8,318 nt of DNA from Caryophanales bacterium UBA1424. Its GTDB lineage: Bacteria; Bacillota_I; Bacilli_A; RFN20; CAG-826. Position numbers and translations under genes: made by a program. Positions within the stretch are counted from its first letter, which is position 1. Every line of letters begins with the position of its first letter. The notes under the pieces are model-generated. The model saw nothing but the letters and a program-made list of their open reading frames with translations, ran no database searches and was not told the DNA's origin. Location: positions 33,369 to 41,686 of the forward strand of contig DCUC01000010.1 in NCBI GenBank assembly GCA_002329705.1, given 5' to 3'. Positions 1 through 6,829 of this stretch are shown here, piece after piece.

Positions 1-2
1 TC

Positions 3-734
3 ACCGGTGTCGCCTCGCTCTTTCTTTTTCCCAAAGATGTCGCCCGTCCTAATAATGACGAGACCTACATGAAGAATATTTTTTACGGCTTTCGCCCGAG
101 CGTTATCAAAGCCAATCCGCTCCTTTATTTAACCCTTGTTTCATTTTTGGCGTTCGCCATTGCCATGCAGGTGTTTATGCCTTATTTCTTGATTGTAATT
201 CAAAAGAATCTTCACTTTGAAGGCCTCGATTTCACGATTATCATGGGCAGCGTATTATTAGCCGCCTGCCTTTTTACTGTCCTCATCGGTCTTTTTATGG
301 ATAAAATCGGCAAAAACCGCATTCTCATGCCGGCTTTAGGCATCACGTTCGTCGGCATGATCGGCATGTTCTTCGCTAAGGAGATGGCATTTATTATTCC
401 GGCCGGCATCGTGATGATGTCGGGCTATATGATTTCGACGGCGGTGCTCGGCTCCAAAGTTCGCGATTACACCCCGCGAAACGAGGTCGGTCTCTTTCAG
501 GGTATCCGCATGATTTTCGTCGTCCTGATTCCGATGGTGACTGGACCTTTTATCGGCGAAGCCTCTTACATGTTTACCGCGGCCGAGTACATAAATGACT
601 ACGGCCAATCAGTCAAGTTACCCAATGAATACATATACCTCGCGGCAGCAGGCGTCTTGCTCTTAGCCATCGCCCCGGTTATTATTTTAATAATAAAAGA
701 TAAGAAAACTCGCGCTCTTGCAAATAAAAAATGA
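3..734 (+). CDS. MFS sugar/glycoside transporter, C-terminal half (5' partial)
   Basis: The reading frame is open from the left edge, so the ATG at 69 is internal and the true start lies outside the window; 243 residues are visible. They begin at the end of a membrane helix and a charged cytoplasmic linker, followed by six hydrophobic segments. These fit TM7-TM12 of a 12-helix major facilitator. The loop after the second visible helix carries DKIGKN, a version of the family's D-x-x-G-R/K loop, and a basic KVRDYTP loop precedes the helix pair near the end. The protein ends in a lysine-rich cytoplasmic tail. It would move a solute across the cytoplasmic membrane, probably by cation symport. The 4-base overlap with a GH2 glycosidase suggests a glycoside substrate, which is inference from context; the substrate cannot be read from the sequence. 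Confidence 0.85.
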   Translation, partial: TGVASLFLFPKDVARPNNDETYMKNIFYGFRPSVIKANPLLYLTLVSFLAFAIAMQVFMPYFLIVIQKNLHFEGLDFTIIMGSVLLAACLFTVLIGLFMDKIGKNRILMPALGITFVGMIGMFFAKEMAFIIPAGIVMMSGYMISTAVLGSKVRDYTPRNEVGLFQGIRMIFVVLIPMVTGPFIGEASYMFTAAEYINDYGQSVKLPNEYIYLAAAGVLLLAIAPVIILIIKDKKTRALANKK

Positions 735-2425
735 AAAACAACAAAGCACTTCCGCTCAGCGAATATCCGCGCATGCAACTTGTGCGCAATTCCTATTTTT
801 GCCTGAATGGCGAATGGGACTATGTCATCAAGAACACCGATGATCTTCCCAAGCATTTTTTAGACAAGATCATCGTGCCGTTTTCACCCGAAGCCCCCCT
901 TTCAAAAGTCAACCGCGTTTTAAAGCCGGACGAATATCTTATTTACCGACGCTTTTTTGACCTTCCTAATGATTTTAATAAAGGTCGCGTCTTTCTTCAT
1001 TTTACGGCCGTCGACCAAAGCGCGAAGGTTTATTTAAACAATCATTATCTCGGTGATCATATCGGCGGTTTCCTGCCTTTTTCGTTTGAAATACAGGAAT
1101 ATCTAAAGGCCGAAAACGAGCTCGTCGTCATCGTCCAAGATCAAAGCGATACCTCATATCACAGCCGCGGTAAGCAAAAGCTTAAACGCGGCGGTATCTG
1201 GTACACTCCGCAAAGCGGAATTTATCTGCCGGTGTGGCTGGAAAGCACGCCGAAGGAGTATATTTCTTCTTTAAAAATCACGCCGCTATTTGACGATAAG
1301 AAAGTCGAAATCATCGCTAAGGCGAACATCGATAGCGATGTCGTCATAGAGATTGAAAAAAGGGTGATCTCAGGCATGAGCAATACGCCGATTATCATCG
1401 ATCTCGATAACATGCATCCGTGGACCGTCGACGATCCTTACCTTTACAAATTCAAAGTGCGGTTGAAAGATGATGAAGTCGCCTCTTACTTTGGCATGCG
1501 CAAGATTTCCATCGCCCTTGATGAGCGAGGCAAGAAGCGCTTCTTCCTAAACAACAAGCCCTTATTTCAAAGCGGTCTCCTCGATCAGGGCTACTATCAA
1601 GACGGCCTCCTCACCCCGCCTTCCGACAAAGACTATATCGATGACATTATGCTGGCCAAAAAACTCGGCTTTAACATGCTCCGCAAACACATCAAAATCG
1701 AAGCGCCGCGCTGGTATTATCACTGCGACCGTTTAGGCATCCTCGTCTGGCAGGATTTCGTCAATGGCGGCAGCGATTACTCCTTCCTTTCAACCGTCGT
1801 GCCCGTCCTTGTGCAAAAGCACAGCAAAGACAATCAATACAAAAAGTTCGGACGGCTTGACCAAGCCGGCCGCGAAGAGTTTATAAACGAAGCTAGACAA
1901 ACGATCGATTTACTTTATAATTCACCCGCTGTTGTCCTTTGGACAATCTTTAACGAAGGCTGGGGGCAGTTCGATGCCGAAAAAGTCTTCGAAGAGATGA
2001 GCAAACTCGATCCGACCAGACTCTTTGATCACGCCTCGGGATGGCATGATCAGGGCATCGGCGCCATCAAATCCGATCACGTCTATTTCCGCAAGTACAA
2101 ATATCAAGATGATAAGCTCGGACGAGCCCGCATCTTATCGGAGTTCGGCGGCTATCAACTGCGCGTTGACGGCCATGCTTTTAACGACAAGAATTTCGGC
2201 TATAAACGGATGAAGAATAGCGAGCAGTTAACGGACGCCTTTATCCGTCTCTACGAACAGGAAATCGTGCCCGCGGCCAAGGAGGGATTAGCGGCCTCCG
2301 TCTACACGCAGTTAAGCGATGTCGAAGACGAACTGAACGGACTTGTCACCTACGACCGCCAAGTCATCAAAGTCAAAGCCGGATTAATTCGCAAAATTAA
2401 TTATAAATTAACAAAAGGGCTCTAA
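731..2425 (+). CDS. Glycoside hydrolase family 2 enzyme (beta-galactosidase/beta-glycosidase type)
   Basis: This 564-residue retaining beta-glycosidase has the minimal three-domain GH2 layout: an N-terminal jelly-roll sugar-binding domain (about 14-172, with RGGIWYTPQSGIYLPVW near its end), an immunoglobulin-like domain (about 175-262) and a TIM barrel (about 265-564). The likely acid/base is Glu409 in WTIFNEGWGQF (codon 1955-1957) and the likely nucleophile is Glu471 in ILSEFGGY (codon 2141-2143). The length is close to beta-glucuronidase and about half of LacZ, so the extra C-terminal LacZ domains are absent. No signal peptide is visible, so it should act in the cytoplasm on imported substrate. 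The ATG lies in an ATGA overlap with the transporter stop and has no Shine-Dalgarno site, which suggests translational coupling. The nearby galK/galT-type genes favour a beta-galactoside substrate, but the FNEGWGQ subgroup has several possible specificities. Confidence 0.9.
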   Translation: MKNNKALPLSEYPRMQLVRNSYFCLNGEWDYVIKNTDDLPKHFLDKIIVPFSPEAPLSKVNRVLKPDEYLIYRRFFDLPNDFNKGRVFLHFTAVDQSAKVYLNNHYLGDHIGGFLPFSFEIQEYLKAENELVVIVQDQSDTSYHSRGKQKLKRGGIWYTPQSGIYLPVWLESTPKEYISSLKITPLFDDKKVEIIAKANIDSDVVIEIEKRVISGMSNTPIIIDLDNMHPWTVDDPYLYKFKVRLKDDEVASYFGMRKISIALDERGKKRFFLNNKPLFQSGLLDQGYYQDGLLTPPSDKDYIDDIMLAKKLGFNMLRKHIKIEAPRWYYHCDRLGILVWQDFVNGGSDYSFLSTVVPVLVQKHSKDNQYKKFGRLDQAGREEFINEARQTIDLLYNSPAVVLWTIFNEGWGQFDAEKVFEEMSKLDPTRLFDHASGWHDQGIGAIKSDHVYFRKYKYQDDKLGRARILSEFGGYQLRVDGHAFNDKNFGYKRMKNSEQLTDAFIRLYEQEIVPAAKEGLAASVYTQLSDVEDELNGLVTYDRQVIKVKAGLIRKINYKLTKGL

Positions 2426-2436
2426 TTCCTTATAGT
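2408..2436 (+). promoter_or_regulatory. Probable sigma70-type promoter for the gene at 2443
   Basis: TTAACA (2408-2413) and TATAGT (2431-2436) are separated by exactly 17 bases and match the -35/-10 consensus at 10 of 12 positions. The -35 box lies within the last codons of the GH2 gene. A start 6-8 bases after the -10 box would fall at about 2442-2444, on or next to the ATG at 2443, so the transcript would be leaderless or nearly so. Confidence 0.5.
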
Positions 2437-2442
2437 AGAGAT

Positions 2443-2982
2443 ATGGCAAATCTTAATCCGCAAGGCAAATTTCTGATCTCCGTCGCTCTTGTTTTTGGCA
2501 TCGTCGGCGTGACATATCTAGCGGTCGGCCTTCTTAATCAATACCACCCTGACCCCGGTGTGCGGAATAGCACGGACGAGTACGGAAACCGAGTGCTTTT
2601 ATGCGCCGCGGAATTTAGCGACGATGAACTAGACACTGACTGGTCGAGCCGCGGAAATGAGCCACTCTTTCTTAATAAGAAAGCTCGCTTTGAAGAGGAC
2701 GGCCAGAACATCATTTCGCCGAAGCTGAACAATAACTTTACAAAGTATGTCGAGTTTGCCATCAGCACGATCGAAGGGGATGATGCCGCCTTTATCATCA
2801 ATGGCTTTGACAAGGATGATAATCTCTTAGAAAGCGCTGCTCTTGAAGATCTCGCCGTCGCCAAGATCTACAGCCATCGCTTCGCCTATGATCACGTTTT
2901 TATCGACCGCATCACCTTAACTTACACCGGCCAGGAAGCCGTCGCTATCGTTGATTATGTAAGCATATATGCATTACAATAA
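2443..2982 (+). CDS. Small membrane-anchored protein of unknown function, single N-terminal TM helix
   Basis: I do not recognise this 179-residue protein. A short N-terminus with Lys9 is followed by one hydrophobic helix (about 9-31), then a polar, acidic domain to the end. The positive charge before the helix predicts N-in/C-out topology, so the bulk would face outside the membrane. There is no lipobox and no convincing signal-peptidase site, so it is probably an uncleaved anchor. The domain alternates short hydrophobic stretches (YVEFAIS, AAFIING, VFIDRITLTY, AIVDYVSIY) with polar turns, which suggests a beta-sandwich, possibly ligand-binding; this is inference only. It holds one cysteine in the exported part (LLCAAEF), so no internal disulfide. 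There is no good Shine-Dalgarno site, but a strong promoter-like pair ends just upstream. The Nudix-like membrane gene follows 16 bases downstream, so the two may work together. Confidence 0.75.
   Translation: MANLNPQGKFLISVALVFGIVGVTYLAVGLLNQYHPDPGVRNSTDEYGNRVLLCAAEFSDDELDTDWSSRGNEPLFLNKKARFEEDGQNIISPKLNNNFTKYVEFAISTIEGDDAAFIINGFDKDDNLLESAALEDLAVAKIYSHRFAYDHVFIDRITLTYTGQEAVAIVDYVSIYALQ
2951..2980 (+). promoter_or_regulatory. Possible promoter for the Nudix-like gene at 2999
   Basis: TTGATT (2951-2956) and TACAAT (2975-2980) are 18 bases apart and match the consensus at 9 of 12 positions. Both lie inside the final codons of the upstream gene. A start near 2987 would leave about 12 leader bases, cutting into the weak purine-rich site AAAAGAGA before the ATG. 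The region is AT-rich, so a chance match is possible. Confidence 0.3.
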
Positions 2983-2998
2983 ATAAAAGAGAATCACC

Positions 2999-4006
2999 AT
3001 GGCAAAAATCAAAACAATCTATTACGTCTGCGGTGTCGTTCACGCCCAAGACCGCGTCTTGCTCGTTCGTCCCCTGGCCTATAACGGCCGACCTTATACG
3101 CCTTTTTTCTTTCCTGGCACCAAAGTGGCAAAGGACGATAAATACGAAGCGCAAAAGCTCATCAACGCCATCAAACTCAAATATAAAGGCGAGGTCGCCA
3201 TCGATATGTACATGGGCTCCTCAGTCCGCGAATTTAAAGATAAGCGCATCGTTTTAAAAGCTTATTACTGCACCTTAAAACAAAACTTTTTTATCCCCAA
3301 AACGAAAGTCGATTACCGGTGGGCCAAAGTCGAAGATTTCGACTCGCTTAGACTCGAGCCAAACGATCGTGAAATCGGCGAGCGTTACGTCTTATTCAAA
3401 CGCGTTTACGACGGTGAATTAGTCGCCGGAGGAAGAAGCGAAAAGGAAGCCGCCGAACTCAATTTCTATCTCGATTCCTTCGAATACTACGGCCGTCAGC
3501 TCGATGTCAAAGATGTCAAGGATTTTAATGAGCTGATGCGGACGAGTGCTCCTATGGAGCATATGCGGAAAGCCTACAAGTATGTCATGCGGATTAACCA
3601 CCTCGATTACAATGCTTATCTAAACTACTACGAAAAGAAAAATCCTCCGAATAAAAAGGAACTTTATAAACCGACGACCGACGAGGTCGATGTCCCCGAC
3701 CGCAAGACGTTGGCCGAGTTGACAAAAGGCACCGCTTTGCATAAAGGCGAGCCCTTAAACAAAAAAGCCAGGCGCATCAAACCCGAAATTCCCGGCAAGA
3801 AGCGCTCCCTGACCGGCGCTCAGGTCACCGGCATCGTCTTGCTCGGCATCGCCTTGCTGGCGGAAGCCGCCATCCTGACGATTGCCTTGGTTCCCTTCAT
3901 CCCCGATTTCTTTGCGACGACGATCGGCACGATTACCCTCGTCCTCTCGTCACTGCTTCTCTTAGTCGGCGTCATGCTCGCCTTCTACGGTCGAAAAGAG
4001 GAATAA
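2999..4006 (+). CDS. Degenerate Nudix-like domain protein with C-terminal two-helix membrane anchor
   Basis: The protein has 335 residues. Residues about 5-132 resemble a Nudix fold: strand YYVCGVV, strand RVLLVRP, then FFFPGTKV (37-43) where MutT has EFPGGKI, then a helix, and later strands including RIVLKAYYCTL and YRWAKVEDF. The catalytic Nudix box G-x5-E-x7-R-E-U-x-E-E-x-G-U is lost: the REUxEE positions read roughly I55, N56, A57, I58, K59, L60, and no acidic residue lies between 51 and 64. Metal-dependent hydrolysis is therefore unlikely. Residues about 140-215 are helical and charged and match no domain I know. A basic, proline-containing linker (about 215-270) leads to two hydrophobic helices (about 272-297 and 304-330) ending GRKEE, so the soluble part should be cytoplasmic and tethered. 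It may be a ligand sensor or scaffold (inference). The purine-rich site AAAAGAGA (2985-2992) supports the start, and the dehydrogenase gene begins 2 bases after the stop. Confidence 0.65.
   Translation: MAKIKTIYYVCGVVHAQDRVLLVRPLAYNGRPYTPFFFPGTKVAKDDKYEAQKLINAIKLKYKGEVAIDMYMGSSVREFKDKRIVLKAYYCTLKQNFFIPKTKVDYRWAKVEDFDSLRLEPNDREIGERYVLFKRVYDGELVAGGRSEKEAAELNFYLDSFEYYGRQLDVKDVKDFNELMRTSAPMEHMRKAYKYVMRINHLDYNAYLNYYEKKNPPNKKELYKPTTDEVDVPDRKTLAELTKGTALHKGEPLNKKARRIKPEIPGKKRSLTGAQVTGIVLLGIALLAEAAILTIALVPFIPDFFATTIGTITLVLSSLLLLVGVMLAFYGRKEE
3997..4002 (+). promoter_or_regulatory. Ribosome binding site for the alcohol dehydrogenase
   Basis: AGAGGA ends 6 bases before the ATG at 4009 and lies within the last codons of the Nudix-like gene. 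It fixes this start and implies co-translation from a shared message. Confidence 0.7.
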
Positions 4007-4008
4007 AT

Positions 4009-5223
4009 ATGAATAAATTTAGAAAGTTTTCTTACCGGTTATATCAATCGGTCCTTTATGTAGCCAGCGCTTTTTTAAACTTTCGCGAACCCAAAGTGCT
4101 CAGCGGCTCAAAGTCGTCGGGCAAGGTGTTCGGCATCCTCGTCGAAAAGAATATTAACCGCGTTCTCGTCATCACCGATGGCCCGCTGATGAAGTTGGGG
4201 CTTTTGCAGAAGATGATCGATGGCTTTGAAGAAGCCAGCATCAAATACGCTATCTATTCCGATGTCGTTCCCAATCCGACGATCGACAATATCGAAGCGG
4301 CTTTAGAACTCTACAAAAAAGAGCGGGCTAAAGCTATCATCGCCTTTGGCGGCGGCTCGAGCATCGACACGGCGAAGGGCTTGGCCGCTCGCCTCGCCAA
4401 TCCCAAAAAGAGCATCGAAAAGATGCGCGGCATCTTAAAAGTCGGAGGCCGCATTCCGCTTTTAATCGCTATCCCGACGACAGCCGGAACAGGCAGCGAA
4501 GCGACGGTGGCGGCGGTGATCGTCAACGCCCAGACCCACTCCAAATACGCGATTAACGATCCCAAGATTATCCCCCATTATGCCGTCCTTGATCCCGATT
4601 TATTAGTCGGACTTCCCAAACCCATCACCGCGACGACCGGCATGGACGCCATGACCCACGCCGTCGAAGCCTTTATCGGCCGGGGAAATACGAAAAACAC
4701 GAAGTGCTGCGCCCTTTCAGCCATTCAGCTCATCGATAAAAGCCTCTATAAATCATATCTTGAACCCGCTGATTTGGGAGCGCGCAAAGACATGCAGTTA
4801 GCCGCCTATCAGGCCGGAGTCGCCTTTACCAGAGCCTATGTCGGCTACGTCCATGCCTTAGCTCACGCGTTAGGCGGGCAATATAATGTCCCCCACGGCC
4901 TGGCCAATGCTATCCTGCTCCCTTATGTCTTGGAGCAATTCGGCCGTTCGGTCGACAAGAAGTTGGCAATCTTAAGCGATTCTCTCACTTTATGCGACAA
5001 AAAAGCCAGCGACAAAACCAAGGCTTTAGCCTTTATCCAATATCTTAAAGACCTCAACAGAAAACTGGAAATCCCTGACAAGTTCGTCAATGTCTATGCC
5101 GAAAAAGATATTCCGGGACTCGTCGCTCACGCCGATAAAGAGGCCCATCCTCTCTATCCCGTCCCGTCTTTTCTTGATCGCGACGCTTTAGCTAACGTCT
5201 ACCGCCGGGCCCTCGGCTTATAA
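4009..5223 (+). CDS. Iron-containing (group III) alcohol dehydrogenase
   Basis: This 404-residue enzyme would interconvert an alcohol and an aldehyde with NAD(P)H in the cytoplasm. The N-terminal nucleotide-binding domain carries GGGSSID (114-120) and TTAGTGSE (157-164). The helical C-terminal domain carries the expected metal ligands Asp213 and His217 (GMDAMTHAVE), His282 (VHALAH) and His296 (VPHGLANAILLP). Their spacing (4, then 14) equals that of Asp196/His200 and His263/His277 in E. coli FucO, so it looks active. About 30 extra N-terminal residues, ending in REPKVLSG, are typical of a Bacillota branch I recall with a similar amphipathic leader. The substrate cannot be read; lactaldehyde, butyraldehyde and longer aldehydes are all used in this family. 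It probably shares a message with the upstream Nudix-like gene. Its role next to galactose genes may be disposal of reducing equivalents, which is inference. Confidence 0.93.
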   Translation: MNKFRKFSYRLYQSVLYVASAFLNFREPKVLSGSKSSGKVFGILVEKNINRVLVITDGPLMKLGLLQKMIDGFEEASIKYAIYSDVVPNPTIDNIEAALELYKKERAKAIIAFGGGSSIDTAKGLAARLANPKKSIEKMRGILKVGGRIPLLIAIPTTAGTGSEATVAAVIVNAQTHSKYAINDPKIIPHYAVLDPDLLVGLPKPITATTGMDAMTHAVEAFIGRGNTKNTKCCALSAIQLIDKSLYKSYLEPADLGARKDMQLAAYQAGVAFTRAYVGYVHALAHALGGQYNVPHGLANAILLPYVLEQFGRSVDKKLAILSDSLTLCDKKASDKTKALAFIQYLKDLNRKLEIPDKFVNVYAEKDIPGLVAHADKEAHPLYPVPSFLDRDALANVYRRALGL

Positions 5224-5234
5224 GTGCGGTGTCC

Positions 5235-5278
5235 GCCCGAATATAAGATGCCATAAAAGACATCCTTTTATTGCGGGC
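5235..5278 (+). promoter_or_regulatory. Imperfect inverted repeat / hairpin upstream of galT (operator or weak terminator)
   Basis: GCCCG (5235-5239) pairs with CGGGC (5274-5278), AATA (5240-5243) with TATT (5269-5272), AAG (5245-5247) with CTT (5265-5267), and ATG (5248-5250) with CAT (5261-5263). These 15 pairs are broken by single bulges or mismatches, with the central loop around 5252-5259. It ends one base before the -35-like box of the galT promoter. No T-run follows the full stem, so a classic terminator is not evident, although the inner stem is followed by TTATT. It could be a repressor operator, an end-of-message structure for the dehydrogenase gene, or both. A small separate hairpin, GCGG-TGT-CCGC (5226-5236), overlaps its left edge. 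Confidence 0.45.
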
Positions 5279-5279
5279 T

Positions 5280-5309
5280 ATAACATTTGCGAAAGACTTA
5301 CTATATAAT
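5280..5309 (+). promoter_or_regulatory. Probable sigma70-type promoter for galT-galK
   Basis: A perfect TATAAT (5304-5309) is preceded, after 18 bases, by ATAACA (5280-5285; 4 of 6 matches to TTGACA). The predicted start near 5316 leaves a leader of about 16 bases containing the Shine-Dalgarno site. It also excludes the in-frame TTG at 5287 as the translation start for this transcript. Confidence 0.5.
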
Positions 5310-5318
5310 ATATGCGAA

Positions 5319-5323
5319 AAGGA
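5319..5323 (+). promoter_or_regulatory. Ribosome binding site deciding the galT start
   Basis: AAGGA lies 8 bases before the ATG at 5332. The longer frame could open at TTG 5287, but that codon lies between the promoter hexamers and has no suitable site upstream, so the ATG is chosen. Confidence 0.7.
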
Positions 5324-5331
5324 ATTGTTTT

Positions 5332-6828
5332 ATGCTCGCCATATTAATCGAAAAACTATTAAAGTATGCATCCTGTCATTTATATTTAAATGATCGCGAT
5401 TTAATTTATGTTCGTAACCTCCTGCTTCGCAAGCTCAGAGTCAGCGCTCCTTACGAAGGAATGATCGACGAAGAGGAGATTTGCCGCATGGAAGTCCCCG
5501 ATGTCCTCATTGAAGAACTTCGCAAAGACATTCAGGAAACACTTAAATACGACGATCTCAAAACCGAATTGTTCATCGAGGAAATCATGGGTGACCTGAC
5601 GCCCCTGCCCTCGAAAGTAATCGATATGTTCGATGGCTTATACGAAGTTTCACCCGAGGAAGCGACGGCCTTTTTCTACCGTCTCTGCATCGCCTCGAAT
5701 TACATCCGTAAGACGAGCATCGATAAAAATATCGTCTGGGTTTCCAAAGATGGATTAGAAATTTCGATCAACCTTTCCAAACCCGAAAAAGATAACAAAG
5801 ATATTCGTAAACTCGCCAAAGTCATCAGCACCAAATATCCCAAGTGTGTCCTCTGTCTAGAAAACCTCGGATACGAGGGCAGAAGCGACCATCCAGCCCG
5901 CGAAACACTTCGTGTTATCCCCTTGAATTTTGATGGTGAAGGCTGGTTCTGGCAGTATTCGCCCTACGGCTATTACGACGAACATCTAATCGTCGTCACC
6001 GACGAGCACAAACCGATGCAAGTGAGCCGCGCGAATATGAGTAAACTGTTCTCGTTTGTCGATTTATATCCCCATTACTTCATCGGTTCGAATTCCGATC
6101 TGCCGATCACCGGCGGCTCCATCTTAACCCACGAGCACTTTCAGGGCGGCCGCCACGTCTTTCCGATGATGAAGGCCAAAGATGCCTTTGTGATTCCAAA
6201 CAGCAAATATCCAGGCGTCAAACTTACCTACCTCGATTTTTATAACTCGGCTTTTCGCTTAGTCGGTAAAGATGAGCGGGAAATCCTCGACTTAGCGATG
6301 CACATCAATCATGTCTGGCAAAAATTTGAAGATCAAAGCGCCGGCCTCCGCCCCAGCAGCGGCGGTGAACGCCATGCCTCGCTCACATCCATCGTCACTA
6401 AAAATGGCGAGGACTACACCTTATATTTGATTCTTCGCAACAACCGCTGCGATGAGATTTATCCCGACGGCATCTTTCATGCTCATCCCGAGCATCATCA
6501 CATCAAAAAAGAGGGCATCGGCCTGATCGAGGCGATGGGTTTATTTATCCTTCCTCCCCGCCTCAAGCGGCAATCGGCCTTAATCAGCAAGATTCTTGCC
6601 AAAGATATTCCCGCCGATGAATACCTCGCCGATCACCCCGACTTGGAGCAGTTCGTCTCGATGATTAACGAACTTAAAAAAAGGCGCGGCGAAAACGTCG
6701 AAGAACTCGTCCGCGACGCCATCTCTGAAGTGTGTAGAAACATTTTAGACAACACATCCGTCTTTAAAAAAGACGAAGTAGGAAAGAAAGCTTTGGCCCG
6801 CTTCATCAAGGCGCTGGAGGTTAATTAA
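5332..6828 (+). CDS. galT: UDP-glucose--hexose-1-phosphate uridylyltransferase, class II
   Basis: This is the Leloir-pathway enzyme that swaps uridylyl between UDP-glucose and galactose-1-phosphate, giving UDP-galactose and glucose-1-phosphate in the cytoplasm. The 498 residues fit the Bacillota class II family (about 490-500). Visible landmarks are KCVLCLENLGYEGR (171-184) followed by DHPAR, the active-site stretch GGSILTHEHFQGGRH (261-275) with His267 and His269 in place of the HPH triad of class I enzymes, and the C-terminal HHHIKKEGIGLIEAMGLFI block. Nothing essential appears to be missing. The start is the ATG with AAGGA 8 bases upstream, not the TTG 45 bases earlier. The gene follows its own predicted promoter and is separated from the galactokinase gene by a single base, so the two form an operon. 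The flanking hairpin may bind a sugar-responsive regulator, which is inference. Confidence 0.94.
   Translation: MLAILIEKLLKYASCHLYLNDRDLIYVRNLLLRKLRVSAPYEGMIDEEEICRMEVPDVLIEELRKDIQETLKYDDLKTELFIEEIMGDLTPLPSKVIDMFDGLYEVSPEEATAFFYRLCIASNYIRKTSIDKNIVWVSKDGLEISINLSKPEKDNKDIRKLAKVISTKYPKCVLCLENLGYEGRSDHPARETLRVIPLNFDGEGWFWQYSPYGYYDEHLIVVTDEHKPMQVSRANMSKLFSFVDLYPHYFIGSNSDLPITGGSILTHEHFQGGRHVFPMMKAKDAFVIPNSKYPGVKLTYLDFYNSAFRLVGKDEREILDLAMHINHVWQKFEDQSAGLRPSSGGERHASLTSIVTKNGEDYTLYLILRNNRCDEIYPDGIFHAHPEHHHIKKEGIGLIEAMGLFILPPRLKRQSALISKILAKDIPADEYLADHPDLEQFVSMINELKKRRGENVEELVRDAISEVCRNILDNTSVFKKDEVGKKALARFIKALEVN
6816..6820 (+). promoter_or_regulatory. Ribosome binding site for galK
   Basis: GGAGG, inside the last codons of galT, lies 9 bases before the ATG at 6830. 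It is the strongest Shine-Dalgarno match in the window and supports coupled expression with galT. Confidence 0.75.
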
Positions 6829-6829
6829 C

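Noticed and set aside
69..71. ATG at 69 as the true start of the transporter
   Set aside because: The frame is open back to the left edge and the upstream residues look like the end of TM6 plus the central loop of an MFS protein; starting here would leave half a transporter.
336..608. 90-codon minus-strand open frame antisense to the transporter
   Set aside because: Histidine- and arginine-rich composition typical of antisense shadows, no ribosome binding site, and a clear real gene on the opposite strand.
679..696. Perfect AT-only inverted repeat (8-base arms, 2-base centre) near the end of the transporter gene
   Set aside because: It encodes Ile/Leu-rich codons of the last membrane helix and is all A/T, so a chance palindrome is likely; no T-run or promoter arrangement goes with it.
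732..734. TGA possibly read as tryptophan, fusing transporter and GH2
   Set aside because: The GH2 gene is in a different frame and its ATG overlaps this TGA in a standard coupled stop-start; the tryptophans visible here are TGG.
5287..5331. N-terminal extension of galT from TTG 5287
   Set aside because: The TTG lies inside the predicted promoter and lacks a Shine-Dalgarno site, while ATG 5332 has AAGGA at good spacing and gives the expected class II length.
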